This document shows positions 15,204 through 27,196 of a DNA stretch of 45,972 bases, piece by piece. A program made the position numbers and the translations under genes. The notes beneath the pieces were generated by a model. That model searched no databases. It worked only from the letters and a program-made list of their open reading frames with translations, and was not told where the DNA came from. The DNA is from an uncultured Sterolibacterium sp. (GTDB lineage Bacteria; Pseudomonadota; Gammaproteobacteria; Burkholderiales; Rhodocyclaceae), in contig CAIYYX010000137.1 of NCBI GenBank assembly GCA_903930535.1, positions 1-45,972 on the forward strand, given 5' to 3'. Position 1 is the first letter of the stretch, and every line of letters begins with the position of its first letter.

Positions 15204-18095
15204 GTGCGTAAAATGACCCTGCAAATGAAACTTAAGGCCTCCGCGCAGTTGCTGATGCTCGTACTGGCACTGGCCGCCCTGCCGCTCGAAGCCGTAGCTG
15301 CCGGCCTGGGCAGGCTGACCGTGCTATCGGTGCTCGGTCAGCCCTTGCGTGCCGAATTGGACATTACCGCCAGCAACGACGAGTTGTCCTCTCTCTCCGC
15401 GCGTGTTGCCTCCCCGGACGCCTTCAAGCAGGCCGGCATCGAATACATTCCGGCATTGGCCGGTATCCGATTCGGCATTGACAAACGCGCTAACGGCCAG
15501 GCTTTCCTCAGTGTCAGCTCAGATCGCCCCTTGAACGAGCCCTTCCTCGACATGCTGGTCGAACTCAATTGGGCTTCCGGCCGCTTGGTGCGCGAATACA
15601 CTTTCCTGCTCGACCTGCCCGATGCACTGCAAAAGCCGGCAGCCGTGCCTGCGCCCGCCGCCCTGCCCGAAGTCAGACGGGAGGCGCCGGTACCGGTGCA
15701 AGTACCCTCTGGGGTGCAAGCACCGCCACAAGTACCCTTTGCGCCCTCTGGGGTGCAAGCGCCCTCTGGGGTGCAAGCGCCCTCTGGGGTGCAAGGGGCA
15801 CCAGCCTCCAAGCCGGAAACCAAGCCGCAGCAGAAGCCCGCTGCGCCCGAGGCGAAGCCGCCGCGCCAGGAGGCTGCGTCCGCGAGCCGGGCGGTGAAGA
15901 ACGGTGACACCCTGGGCAAGATCGCCGGCGAAACAAAGCCGGAGGGAGTCAGTCTGGATCAGATGCTGGTGGCCTTGTTCCGCAGTAACAAGGATGCCTT
16001 CGATGGAGCCAATATGAACCGGCTCAAGGCCGGCAAGATTCTCAGCATTCCCGACCGAGAGGCGGCTGCGGCAGTGAGTTCCGGCGAGGCGAAACAGATC
16101 ATCGTCGCCCAGTCGGCCGACTTCAATGGGTACCGCAAAAAACTCGCGGCGGCGGCGGCGGTGGCTCCGGCGGCGAAAGAGGGCGCTCCAAAGCAGGCTG
16201 CTTCCGGCAAGATCATGCCGCGGGTGGAGGACAAGGCACCGCAAGTTGCCGCCGGCCAGGACAAACTGGAAGTGTCGAAGTCCGATGCTGCAAAGAATGC
16301 CAAGGCCGCTGCCGCCGGCGCTGCGCGCATCGCGGCGATAGAAGAAGATCTGGTCGCGCGCGAGAAGGCGCTCAAGGAAGCGAACAGCCGCATTGCCGAA
16401 CTCGAGAGGAATCTTGGCGATCTGAAGAAACTGGTCGAGTTGAAGAGCCAGGGCATGGCCGAATTGCAGAAACAGGCCGCTCAGTCAGCCAAACCACCCG
16501 TGGCGGCACCGCCCGTTGTACCTGCGGTGGTGGCACCCGCGGCAAAGGCCGCACCCGCACCTGCGGCAGCAGTACCCACACCTGTTCCGCCACCCGCGGC
16601 AGTCCTCGCACCGGCGACACCCCCCGCAACTGCGCTACCCGAGGTGAAGAAGGAAGAGCCCAAGATTGAAAAACCGGCGCTGGAGAAGCCCGTTGATAAG
16701 CCCGCGGAGCCCGTCGTCAAGCCGCCCGAGCAGCCAGCAGCGAAACCGGCGCCTGCAGCCAAAGCGGAAGCGAGTTTCATCGAAGAAAATCCTGAAATGG
16801 TTTATGGCGCTGGCGGCATCCTTGCCTTGCTCCTGGCCTATCTGGGCATCTCGCGCCGCCGCCGCGCTGCCGCATCCGGCCCGATCAGCCGCATCAGCGA
16901 GAGCACTGCGACGACCAGTTCCGTGATCGGTGCCAGCGGCGGGCAGAGCGTAGACACCAGCAATAGCTCCTTCCATACCGACTTCAGCCAATCGGGGATG
17001 GGGACGATAGAAACCGATGAAGGTGTCGATCCTGTGGCCGAAGCCGATGTCTACATGGCTTACGGCCGCGACGCGCAAGCCGAGGAGATCCTGCTCGAAG
17101 CGCTCAAGGCCGACCCGACGCGGCATGTGATCCATCTCAAACTGCTCGAGATCTACGCCGCGAAGAAGAGCCAGAAGCAATTCGAGACCGTCGCCAGCGA
17201 TCTCTATGGCCAGACTGGTGGTGCCGGCCCCGACTGGGCGAAGGCTCTCCAGTTGATCGAGAAGTTCGATCCGGAGAATCCGCTCTATGGGCACAAGCCT
17301 GCAGCCAAGCCTACCGAGGCCGAGCCTGCGAACACTTTAACGATTCCTCCGGCGCAAGAGATGATGCCGGGAGAACTGGAGCATACCGGGATCGATACGG
17401 AGCCCTTCAGCCAACCGGGCATCGCTGCGCCCATGCCTGCCGAACCGCCAAGCTCGCTCGATTTCGAGCTCGATCTCGATGCCGCTGTTTCAGAAACGCC
17501 TGCAGCCGAGGAAGAAAGCGGTTTCTCCGGCATGGAAACCCTCGTCATACCGGGCCGTGAGGCTGCGACGGTAGAGGCGGCGGACGAGGAGACCAACTAC
17601 CTGGATCTTGAACTCCAGCAAACGGATTTAGGCGTCAAGGGCGAGGAGATTTCTGCCGCAGAGCCCATTGAACAGAGTCCAGAGTCGCCTTCCGAAGAAG
17701 CAGCGATGATAGAACTGGAGCGCTCAGACGCGATGGCTGCCAAGCCGCTCGATTTCAGTTTCGATTTCGCTCAGGATGCCAGCCAGGCTGAAACGGTTCC
17801 CAAGAGCGTCGATCTGTCGTCGATAGACCTGAATCTTGACGAGACTGCGCCCGCAGTCCCTGCGGCCGCACCCGTGGTACCAGCGCCCACCGTCGCGCCA
17901 GTTGTGCCAGTTGTGCCAGTTGCGGCTGCACCGACTGCCTCCTCGGAAGAAGTGGAGACCAAGCTTGAACTCGCTCATGCCTACGAGGAAATGGGCGACA
18001 AGGAAGGCGCACGCGAACTCCTGCAGGAAGTCATGCAAGAGGGCAATGCCGAGCAGCAGGCGAGCGCCCGCGCAAAGCTCGCCCAACTCTCCTGA
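15204..18095 (+). CDS. fimV: FimV/HubP-family polar landmark protein
   Basis: 963 residues. In order: N-terminal signal (about 1-32); FimV N-terminal domain beginning GLGRLTVLSVLGQPLRAELD; Pro/Ala/Val linker with an 18-base tandem repeat encoding VQAPSG (about residues 165-200); LysM-like domain (VKNGDTLGKIAGETKPEGVS, about 232-280); coiled coil (about 375-430); a second Pro/Ala linker; one transmembrane helix (VYGAGGILALLLAYLGI, about 532-548); acidic cytoplasmic region with a TPR-like stretch near 615-670; and the conserved C-terminal FimV motif (LELAHAYEEMGDKEGARELL). FimV proteins organise the cell pole and type IV pilus/chemotaxis machinery. Start GTG 15204 has AGAGGG upstream. Confidence 0.93.
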   Translation: MRKMTLQMKLKASAQLLMLVLALAALPLEAVAAGLGRLTVLSVLGQPLRAELDITASNDELSSLSARVASPDAFKQAGIEYIPALAGIRFGIDKRANGQAFLSVSSDRPLNEPFLDMLVELNWASGRLVREYTFLLDLPDALQKPAAVPAPAALPEVRREAPVPVQVPSGVQAPPQVPFAPSGVQAPSGVQAPSGVQGAPASKPETKPQQKPAAPEAKPPRQEAASASRAVKNGDTLGKIAGETKPEGVSLDQMLVALFRSNKDAFDGANMNRLKAGKILSIPDREAAAAVSSGEAKQIIVAQSADFNGYRKKLAAAAAVAPAAKEGAPKQAASGKIMPRVEDKAPQVAAGQDKLEVSKSDAAKNAKAAAAGAARIAAIEEDLVAREKALKEANSRIAELERNLGDLKKLVELKSQGMAELQKQAAQSAKPPVAAPPVVPAVVAPAAKAAPAPAAAVPTPVPPPAAVLAPATPPATALPEVKKEEPKIEKPALEKPVDKPAEPVVKPPEQPAAKPAPAAKAEASFIEENPEMVYGAGGILALLLAYLGISRRRRAAASGPISRISESTATTSSVIGASGGQSVDTSNSSFHTDFSQSGMGTIETDEGVDPVAEADVYMAYGRDAQAEEILLEALKADPTRHVIHLKLLEIYAAKKSQKQFETVASDLYGQTGGAGPDWAKALQLIEKFDPENPLYGHKPAAKPTEAEPANTLTIPPAQEMMPGELEHTGIDTEPFSQPGIAAPMPAEPPSSLDFELDLDAAVSETPAAEEESGFSGMETLVIPGREAATVEAADEETNYLDLELQQTDLGVKGEEISAAEPIEQSPESPSEEAAMIELERSDAMAAKPLDFSFDFAQDASQAETVPKSVDLSSIDLNLDETAPAVPAAAPVVPAPTVAPVVPVVPVAAAPTASSEEVETKLELAHAYEEMGDKEGARELLQEVMQEGNAEQQASARAKLAQLS
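15741..15794 (+). repeat. Three perfect 18-bp tandem repeats in fimV
   Basis: The unit GCGCCCTCTGGGGTGCAA occurs at 15741-15758, 15759-15776 and 15777-15794, with a partial unit at about 15704-15718. The unit is a multiple of three and encodes A-P-S-G-V-Q, so copy changes would lengthen or shorten the periplasmic linker without a frameshift. Confidence 0.95.
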
Positions 18096-18099
18096 GTCC

Positions 18100-18699
18100 A
18101 TGACGCGAGGTATCGCGTCCGAGCAAGCCATTCTGCAACCGGCAAGCCTGATTCTGGGATGGGCGACGCTCACCCTGGCCTTGCAATGGCTGCCGCTGGC
18201 CGCCGTGTTGTGGCTGGCGGCAATCATCTTCCCGGCAGCAATGGGGTATTCCGGCAAGCGCTTTGCGAGGCTCTTGCGCCGAGCGCGCTGGTTGCTGCTC
18301 TCCATAGCTCTCCTGTGCGCATTTGCCACGCCAGGTGAGGCATTGCTCTTCGGCACGGCGACGCGAGAGGGACTGATCCTGGCGGCAAATCATCTCCTGC
18401 GCCTTGGGCTCATCCTGGCGCTCCTGGCGCTGCTTCTGGAGCGCTTCGCCATTCCTGAACTGATAGCGGCCCTGTACCAACTCCTGGCGCCGCTGGGGCC
18501 CCGCCGTGACCGGTTGGCGCTGCGCCTCCTCCTGGTGCTGGACTATGTCGAGAAGGGTGTGGGGCGCTGGCAGGACGGCTTTGCCGCGACAGAAATCCAG
18601 GATGAACCGCTCAGGCTGCGGTTGGCAAGGTTTGGCCGCAGTGATTATTTGGTCATGGCGCTATGCGTCACGAGCCTGACTGCACTGATCCTATGGTGA
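18100..18699 (+). CDS. Small membrane protein, possibly CbiQ/EcfT-like
   Basis: 199 residues starting at ATG 18100, four bases after the fimV stop. Hydrophobic helices lie at about 17-50, 63-80 and 92-130, followed by a charged stretch (GPRRDRLALRLLLVLDYVEK) and a C-terminal helix (YLVMALCVTSLTALILW). The pattern TREGLILAANHLLRLGLILA with a following PL-ending helix resembles the transmembrane T component of energy-coupling-factor transporters, but it is shorter than usual and no ATPase or substrate-binding component is nearby. The assignment is tentative. Its end overlaps the truA start by seven bases. Codon use matches the neighbours, so it appears to be a genuine gene. Confidence 0.6.
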   Translation: MTRGIASEQAILQPASLILGWATLTLALQWLPLAAVLWLAAIIFPAAMGYSGKRFARLLRRARWLLLSIALLCAFATPGEALLFGTATREGLILAANHLLRLGLILALLALLLERFAIPELIAALYQLLAPLGPRRDRLALRLLLVLDYVEKGVGRWQDGFAATEIQDEPLRLRLARFGRSDYLVMALCVTSLTALILW

Positions 18700-19493
18700 G
18701 GATAGCATTGTGTCTGGAGTATGACGGCGCGAGCTTCCATGGCTGGCAGTCTCAGCCGGAAGGCAACACCATCCAGGATGTGCTCGAGTCCGCCTTGGGT
18801 TGTGTTGCCGGCGAACGGCTGAGAGTCGTCTGCGCCGGACGCACCGATGCCGGCGTCCATGCCCTGGGCCAGGTCGCCCATTTCGATACAGCCGTTTCAC
18901 GGCCCGACAGCGCCTGGGTGCGCGGCACCAACGCACATTTGCCGCCGCAGGTTGCGGTGCGCTGGGCGCAGCCTGTCCCCGAGGAATTCCACGCACGTTT
19001 TTCCGCGCGCTCGCGCACCTACCGCTACCTCCTCTACAATCATCCGGTACGCCCGGCCCTGGATCACGGCAAGGTGGGCTGGTTCCACCATGAACTCGAT
19101 GTCGCAGCGATGCAAGTCGCTGCCTCGCATCTCTTGGGCCTGCAGGATTTCTCCGCCTTTCGCGCCGCCGAGTGCCAGGCGAAATCCCCGCTTAAGACGC
19201 TGCACCGGGCAGAGGTCAGGCGGTCAGGCGACAGGGTGGTGTTCGAGTTTTGCGCCAGCGCATTTCTCCACCATATGGTGCGCAATCTGGTCGGTGCGCT
19301 GGTTTATGTCGGCAAGGGCAGCCATCCGCCGGAGTGGATTGCCGAACTCCTTGCCGCCCGAGACCGCACGCGCGCAGCGCCGACCTTTTCTCCTGCCGGC
19401 CTCTACTTCGCCGGCGTTGAATACGAATCGCACTGGCAACTGCCGGACAAGGGACTTATCATCCCTTCAGCCACCCTTGCCACCATTTTCTGA
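18693..19493 (+). CDS. truA: tRNA pseudouridine(38-40) synthase
   Basis: 266 residues from ATG 18693. TruA isomerises uridines 38-40 in the anticodon arm of many tRNAs. The catalytic aspartate is D52 in CAGRTDAGVHA; ALCLEYDGASFHGWQSQ at the start and FLHHMVRNLVGALVYVGKG are family motifs. A longer frame begins at ATG 18663, but the family start (MVRIALCLEYDG) fits 18693. It overlaps the preceding membrane gene and is followed by trpF after nine bases, the usual betaproteobacterial order. Confidence 0.97.
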   Translation: MVRIALCLEYDGASFHGWQSQPEGNTIQDVLESALGCVAGERLRVVCAGRTDAGVHALGQVAHFDTAVSRPDSAWVRGTNAHLPPQVAVRWAQPVPEEFHARFSARSRTYRYLLYNHPVRPALDHGKVGWFHHELDVAAMQVAASHLLGLQDFSAFRAAECQAKSPLKTLHRAEVRRSGDRVVFEFCASAFLHHMVRNLVGALVYVGKGSHPPEWIAELLAARDRTRAAPTFSPAGLYFAGVEYESHWQLPDKGLIIPSATLATIF

Positions 19494-19502
19494 GTCAATG
19501 AC

Positions 19503-20118
19503 ATGAGCCGCACGCGCATAAAAATTTGCGGCATCACGCGCGAAGAGGATCTCGCGAGTGCCGTCGCAGCCGGCGCCGATGCCCTGGGATTCGTCTTCTA
19601 TCCTCCCAGTCCGCGCAATCTTGGCATTCTGCGCGCGATGGAACTGGCGCGCCTCGTACCGCCCTTCGTGACCCTGGTCGGCCTGTTCGTGAATGCCGAT
19701 CCTGCCTTCGTGCGCAGCGTGCTGGCAAGCGTGCCGCTGCAGTTCCTGCAGTTCCACGGCGAAGAAGATGCGGCTTACTGTTCGCAGTTCTCCCTGCCCT
19801 ATATCAAGGCGGCACGCGTCACCCCGAGCCTCGATTTGCTAGAATACGCAGCTTCCTTTCCAAAGGCGCGCGGATTGCTGCTCGATGCCTTTGTCGAGGG
19901 TTACGGCGGCGGTGGCAAGACCTTCGACTGGGAACTGATACCGAAGCGCCTGCCTCTGCCCTTAATCCTCTCGGGCGGGCTGGATGCCGGCAATGTCGCC
20001 GCCGCCGTCAAAGCCGTCAGGCCTTGGGCAGTCGATGTCAGCAGCGGCGTGGAGGCTGCGCCTGGGATCAAGGACGCAGAAAAGATTGCAGCATTCATAG
20101 ACGGAGTAAGAAACGCCG

Positions 20119-20126
<8 letters not shown>
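19503..20126 (+). CDS. trpF: Phosphoribosylanthranilate isomerase
   Basis: 207 residues, single TIM barrel of normal length. It performs the Amadori isomerisation of phosphoribosylanthranilate in tryptophan synthesis. The general base cysteine is in [10 protein letters not shown] near the N-terminus and the general acid aspartate is in [12 protein letters not shown]; the phosphate-binding glycine stretch [10 protein letters not shown] and VDVSSGVE follow. Its end overlaps trpB by eight bases. trpE, trpG, trpD and trpC are absent, as is common in betaproteobacteria, where trpFBA forms a separate unit. Confidence 0.97.
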
Positions 20127-21323
<1,197 letters not shown>

Positions 21324-21324
<1 letters not shown>

Positions 21325-22130
21325 TGCGCATCCAGAAAACATTCGAAAGACTCAAGACAGAGGGCCGTTGCGCGCTGATTCCATTCATCACCGCCGGCGA
21401 TCCCGATGCGGAGCTCACGCTGCCCCTGATGCGCGCCCTGGTTGCGGGCGGTGCCGACATCATCGAGCTGGGCGTGCCTTTCTCGGACCCCATGGCCGAC
21501 GGCCCGACGATACAACGGGCCTGCGAGCGGGCTCTCAAGGCCGGCATGAGTCTCAGGGGCGTGCTGGACATCGTGAAAAGCTTTCGCGCCGAGTTTGCCG
21601 ACACGCCGGTAGTCCTGATGGGCTACGCCAACCCGGTCGAGGCCTACGGCAGCGCCTTCGCTCAAGACGCCAAGACTGCCGGCGTCGATGGCGTGCTGAT
21701 CGTCGATTATCCGCCGGAGGAATGCGGCGAGTTCACCAAGATGATGCGCGCGGCCGGCATGGACCCGATCTTCCTTCTCGCGCCGACCTCGAGCGAAGAG
21801 CGTTGTCGCGAGGTGGCGGCTTCAGGCAGCGGCTACATCTACTATGTTTCGTTGAAGGGTGTGACCGGCGCCGGTCATCTGGATTTTGACGAGGTGGGCA
21901 GGCGCATCCCCGAGATCCGCCAGATTGTCGGCATGCCTGTCGGCGTCGGCTTCGGCATCCGCGATGCCGCGAGCGCTGCCAGGATAGCGGCGGTGGCCGA
22001 AGCCGTGGTGATAGGCAGCCGCATCATCGAGGAAATCGAAAACTCTCCACGGGCAGAGGCGCCCGGTCGCGTCACTGCTTTCCTGCGCACCATCCGAACA
22101 GCGATCGACACCGTCAGGGAAAGAAAATAA
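21324..22130 (+). CDS. trpA: Tryptophan synthase alpha chain
   Basis: 268 residues, starting at ATG 21324 within the trpB stop. The alpha subunit cleaves indole-3-glycerol phosphate and channels indole to TrpB. The catalytic glutamate is in [18 protein letters not shown] and the catalytic aspartate in [25 protein letters not shown] and [10 protein letters not shown] form the phosphate-binding loops. It is followed by a 129-base gap with two GC-rich hairpins before accD. Confidence 0.98.
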
Positions 22131-22149
22131 GTCGATCGATCGAAGAGCC

Positions 22150-22182
22150 GCCCCCGCCCCCGGGTCGTCCCAAGGCGGGGGC
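22150..22182 (+). terminator. GC-rich hairpin after trpA
   Basis: GCCCCCGCC (22150-22158) pairs perfectly with GGCGGGGGC (22174-22182) across a 15-base loop. No T-run follows, so if it terminates it would need Rho or act as an mRNA-stabilising hairpin between trpA and accD. Confidence 0.45.
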
Positions 22183-22221
22183 AGTCAGAAATTTGGAGCC
22201 GCGCAGCGGCGAACAACAGTC

Positions 22222-22244
22222 ACCCCCTCCCGTTGGGAGGGGGT
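22222..22244 (+). promoter_or_regulatory. Perfect hairpin in accD leader, next to ribosome site
   Basis: ACCCCCTCCC (22222-22231) pairs with GGGAGGGGGT (22235-22244) around a 3-base loop. The left arm's CCTCCC can alternatively pair with the true ribosome site GGGAGG at 22246-22251, nine bases before the accD ATG. The sequence therefore allows two exclusive structures, one leaving the ribosome site open and one hiding it. Regulatory use is inference. Confidence 0.45.
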
Positions 22245-22259
22245 CGGGAGGAAGGTTCC

Positions 22260-23123
<864 letters not shown>

Positions 23124-23130
23124 TTTTCCT

Positions 23131-24432
23131 TTGCCAAACACGCTCACCGACTGGCTCGCCCATATCGAGGCGCTGCACCCGCGGGGAGCAGCGGGCATAG
23201 AGTTGGGGCTTGATCGGGTACAGGCGGTCAAGAAATCGCTCGGACAGAAGCAGACCGTTCCCGTCATCGTCGTCGCCGGCACCAATGGCAAGGGCTCTAC
23301 CTGCGCCATGCTCGAATCCATTCTTGGCTGTGCCGGCTACCGCGTCGGACTCTATACCAGCCCGCATCTTCTCGCCTACAACGAGCGCGTCAGAATCGCA
23401 GGCGACGCCGTCGATGATGCGCGGCTGTGCGCCGCTTTCACCCGGGTGGAAGCGGCGCGGCAGGCTGTGGCAGAGGTGGCGAATGAAGCGTCGTTGACTT
23501 ACTTCGAGTTCGGCACCCTGGCCGCCTGGGAAATCTTCGCGGCAGAAGGGGTGGATGTCATCCTCCTCGAGGTCGGCTTGGGCGGCCGGCTCGACGCGGT
23601 CAATTGCTATGATGCGGACTGCACCATCGTCACCAGCATAGATCTCGATCACATGGACTATCTGGGCGCGACACGCGAGGCCATCGGTTTCGAGAAGGCC
23701 GGTGTTTTTCGTCCCGGCACAGCGGCGATCTGCGGCGATCCCGAACCACCGCAAAGCCTCTGCACTCACGCACAAGCGATAGGCACCGATTTGCAAGTGA
23801 TTGGCCGCGATTTCGGTTTTGTCCGGCAGGAAGTCCAATGGCAGTACTGGGGACGCACAGGCAAGAAGAGCGGAATGGCTTTTCCTGCCCTGCATGGTGT
23901 TCACCAACTGCACAATGCCAGCAGTGCGCTGGCTGCCTTGGACGCCCTGCGCGAGCGCCTGCCGGTGGCGATGCAGGACATCCGCCGCGGCCTGGGCGAA
24001 GTCCAGTTGCCTGGACGCTTCCAGGTGCTCGCCGGGCGGCCGACCGTGGTGCTCGATGTCGCCCACAATCCGCAGGCCGCGCGTGCGCTTAGCCAAAACC
24101 TCGGCAACATGGCCTACCACCCCGAGACCTGGGCTGTGTTCGGCATGTTGCGCGACAAGGACATCGCCGCCGTGGTGCGCGAAATGAAGGAGCGCATCAC
24201 ACGCTGGCTGCCTTGTTCGCTCGCTGGCCCGCGGGGGGCAAGCGCAAATGATCTCATGGCGATTCTGGCCGGAGAGGGGATAGCTGCGGGCGTGCAGGCA
24301 TCGCCGTTTGCTACGCCCATCGCAGCCTTCCAGCAGGCGCGGATGAACGCCGATGAAGGTGATAGAATTCTCGTCTTTGGATCCTTCCTGACTGTTGCGG
24401 AGGTCCTGCGCGAACTGGCGCGGAAGGCATGA
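23131..24432 (+). CDS. folC: Folylpolyglutamate/dihydrofolate synthase
   Basis: 433 residues. It adds glutamate to dihydropteroate and folates. The P-loop is in VAGTNGKGSTCAMLE, followed by the Mur-ligase signatures YTSPHLLAYNERVRI, the ENVG-like EVGLGGRLDAVN and ITSIDLDHMDYLG-like region, and the C-terminal DVAHNPQAARAL. No ATG suits the family start; TTG 23131 (MPNTLTDWLAHIEALHPRG) follows the accD stop by seven bases and gives the expected N-terminus, though no strong ribosome site is seen. Translation may depend on coupling to accD. Confidence 0.95.
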   Translation: MPNTLTDWLAHIEALHPRGAAGIELGLDRVQAVKKSLGQKQTVPVIVVAGTNGKGSTCAMLESILGCAGYRVGLYTSPHLLAYNERVRIAGDAVDDARLCAAFTRVEAARQAVAEVANEASLTYFEFGTLAAWEIFAAEGVDVILLEVGLGGRLDAVNCYDADCTIVTSIDLDHMDYLGATREAIGFEKAGVFRPGTAAICGDPEPPQSLCTHAQAIGTDLQVIGRDFGFVRQEVQWQYWGRTGKKSGMAFPALHGVHQLHNASSALAALDALRERLPVAMQDIRRGLGEVQLPGRFQVLAGRPTVVLDVAHNPQAARALSQNLGNMAYHPETWAVFGMLRDKDIAAVVREMKERITRWLPCSLAGPRGASANDLMAILAGEGIAAGVQASPFATPIAAFQQARMNADEGDRILVFGSFLTVAEVLRELARKA

Positions 24433-25163
24433 AAGCCATGGCGGAAATCGACGCAGAAGCTGACGGGCAACTCGCAATCAAGAAGCGCGCAAGGCGACGC
24501 CTGGTCGGCGCCATCGCGCTGGCGCTGTTGGCCGTCATCGTGCTGCCCATGGTGATGGATCAGGAGCCCAAGCCGCTGACACAGGACATTGCGATCCGCA
24601 TCCCGAGCCAGGATGCCGGCGCCTTTCCTGCCATTCCGGAGGCAAAACCAGCCAAGGGGGTCGCGGCTGCACCACCGGTCGCACAGGCGGTCCCATCACC
24701 CCAGGTGGCGCAGTTGCCCAACGTGGTGGCCACCCCTCCCCATGTGGCGCAGCCCGTGGCTGAGCCCAAGTCAGAGGGCAAGCCTGAAACCAAACCCGAG
24801 TTGCCGAAGGCAGTCCAATCTCCCAAGGTGACAGAGCCACCCAAGCAGGTGGTCTCACCACCCAAGCAGGTGGTCAAGCCAGCCGAGGCCAAGCCTGAGG
24901 CTGCGCATGAGGCCTTGCATGAACAATGGGTTCTCCAACTCGGCGCCTATCAGGATCAGGCCAACGTCAAGCAGCTCCAGGCTAAGCTCAAGAGTCTGGG
25001 CTATGCTTCCTACACTGAAAATGTCGATACACCGCAAGGCTCCCGCACCCGCGTACGCGGCGGACCATTTGCTACCCGCGAGGCGGCGGAAAAGGCGCAG
25101 GCGCGAATGAAAAAGCTGGGCGCCGGCGGGCCACCCGGCGGCATCGTCGCGCAAAAACAGTGA
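24429..25163 (+). CDS. SPOR-domain membrane protein (DedD-like)
   Basis: 244 residues. Short basic cytoplasmic N-terminus (KKRARRR near 18-24), one transmembrane helix (about 26-44, VGAIALALLAVIVLPMVM), a long Pro/Lys/Val-rich periplasmic linker (about 50-155) and a C-terminal SPOR domain (about 162-240, WVLQLGAYQDQANVKQLQAK start). SPOR domains bind denuded septal peptidoglycan, so a cell-division role is likely. ATG 24429 overlaps the folC stop; ATG 24438 is an in-frame alternative. It stands where dedD is found in gammaproteobacteria, between folC and cvpA. Confidence 0.9.
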   Translation: MKAMAEIDAEADGQLAIKKRARRRLVGAIALALLAVIVLPMVMDQEPKPLTQDIAIRIPSQDAGAFPAIPEAKPAKGVAAAPPVAQAVPSPQVAQLPNVVATPPHVAQPVAEPKSEGKPETKPELPKAVQSPKVTEPPKQVVSPPKQVVKPAEAKPEAAHEALHEQWVLQLGAYQDQANVKQLQAKLKSLGYASYTENVDTPQGSRTRVRGGPFATREAAEKAQARMKKLGAGGPPGGIVAQKQ

Positions 25164-25169
25164 GCATGC

Positions 25170-25661
25170 ATGACCGGCTTCGACTATGTTGTGTTCGCGG
25201 TGCTAGCCTTGTCTTCGGTTCTCGGCCTGTGGCGCGGACTGGCGAGCGAAGTGTTGGCGCTGGCGGCCTGGGTGGCGGCGTTCTTCGCCGCACGGAGCTG
25301 GGGCCATGTCGCCGCGGATGTCTTGTCCCGATGGCTGCACGACCCGGTCTTACTCCAGGGCGCAGGATTCGTCGCGGTATTCGCGGCGACGCTGCTGCTG
25401 TTCGCGGTCGTTCGTTTTCTGCTGGCGCAACTTTTGCGGGCGGTCGGCCTGGGACTTATTGACCGTTTTTTTGGCGCGCTGTTTGGCGTCATTCGCGGAG
25501 TACTGATGGTTTTGGCGGGCGTTCTGGTCTGCGGCATGACCAATCTGCCGCGCGAGACCTGGTGGCGCGAGGCGTGGCTGTCAGCGCCGCTGGAAACCGC
25601 GGTGATGGCGGGCAGGCCGTGGTTGCCGCCGACAATGGCGCAACGGATTCGTTACAGATAG
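25170..25661 (+). CDS. cvpA: CvpA-family membrane protein
   Basis: 163 residues with four hydrophobic helices (about 4-22, 27-43, 62-85, 105-123). The opening [20 protein letters not shown] and the central [17 protein letters not shown] are CvpA signatures. CvpA was named for colicin V production and is required for envelope stress tolerance in some enterobacteria; its molecular activity is unsettled. It starts six bases after the SPOR gene and ends 11 bases before purF, the conserved cvpA-purF pairing. Confidence 0.93.
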   Translation: MTGFDYVVFAVLALSSVLGLWRGLASEVLALAAWVAAFFAARSWGHVAADVLSRWLHDPVLLQGAGFVAVFAATLLLFAVVRFLLAQLLRAVGLGLIDRFFGALFGVIRGVLMVLAGVLVCGMTNLPRETWWREAWLSAPLETAVMAGRPWLPPTMAQRIRYR

Positions 25662-25672
25662 GTGGTGAGACG

Positions 25673-27196
<1,524 letters not shown>

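Noticed and set aside
15700..15800. Tandem repeats as a possible CRISPR array
   Set aside because: The 18-base units are contiguous without spacers and are in frame inside fimV.
22131..22259. trp-type attenuator or riboswitch between trpA and accD
   Set aside because: The region is downstream of the trp genes, has no leader peptide with tandem Trp codons, and no recognisable riboswitch core; simple hairpins explain it.
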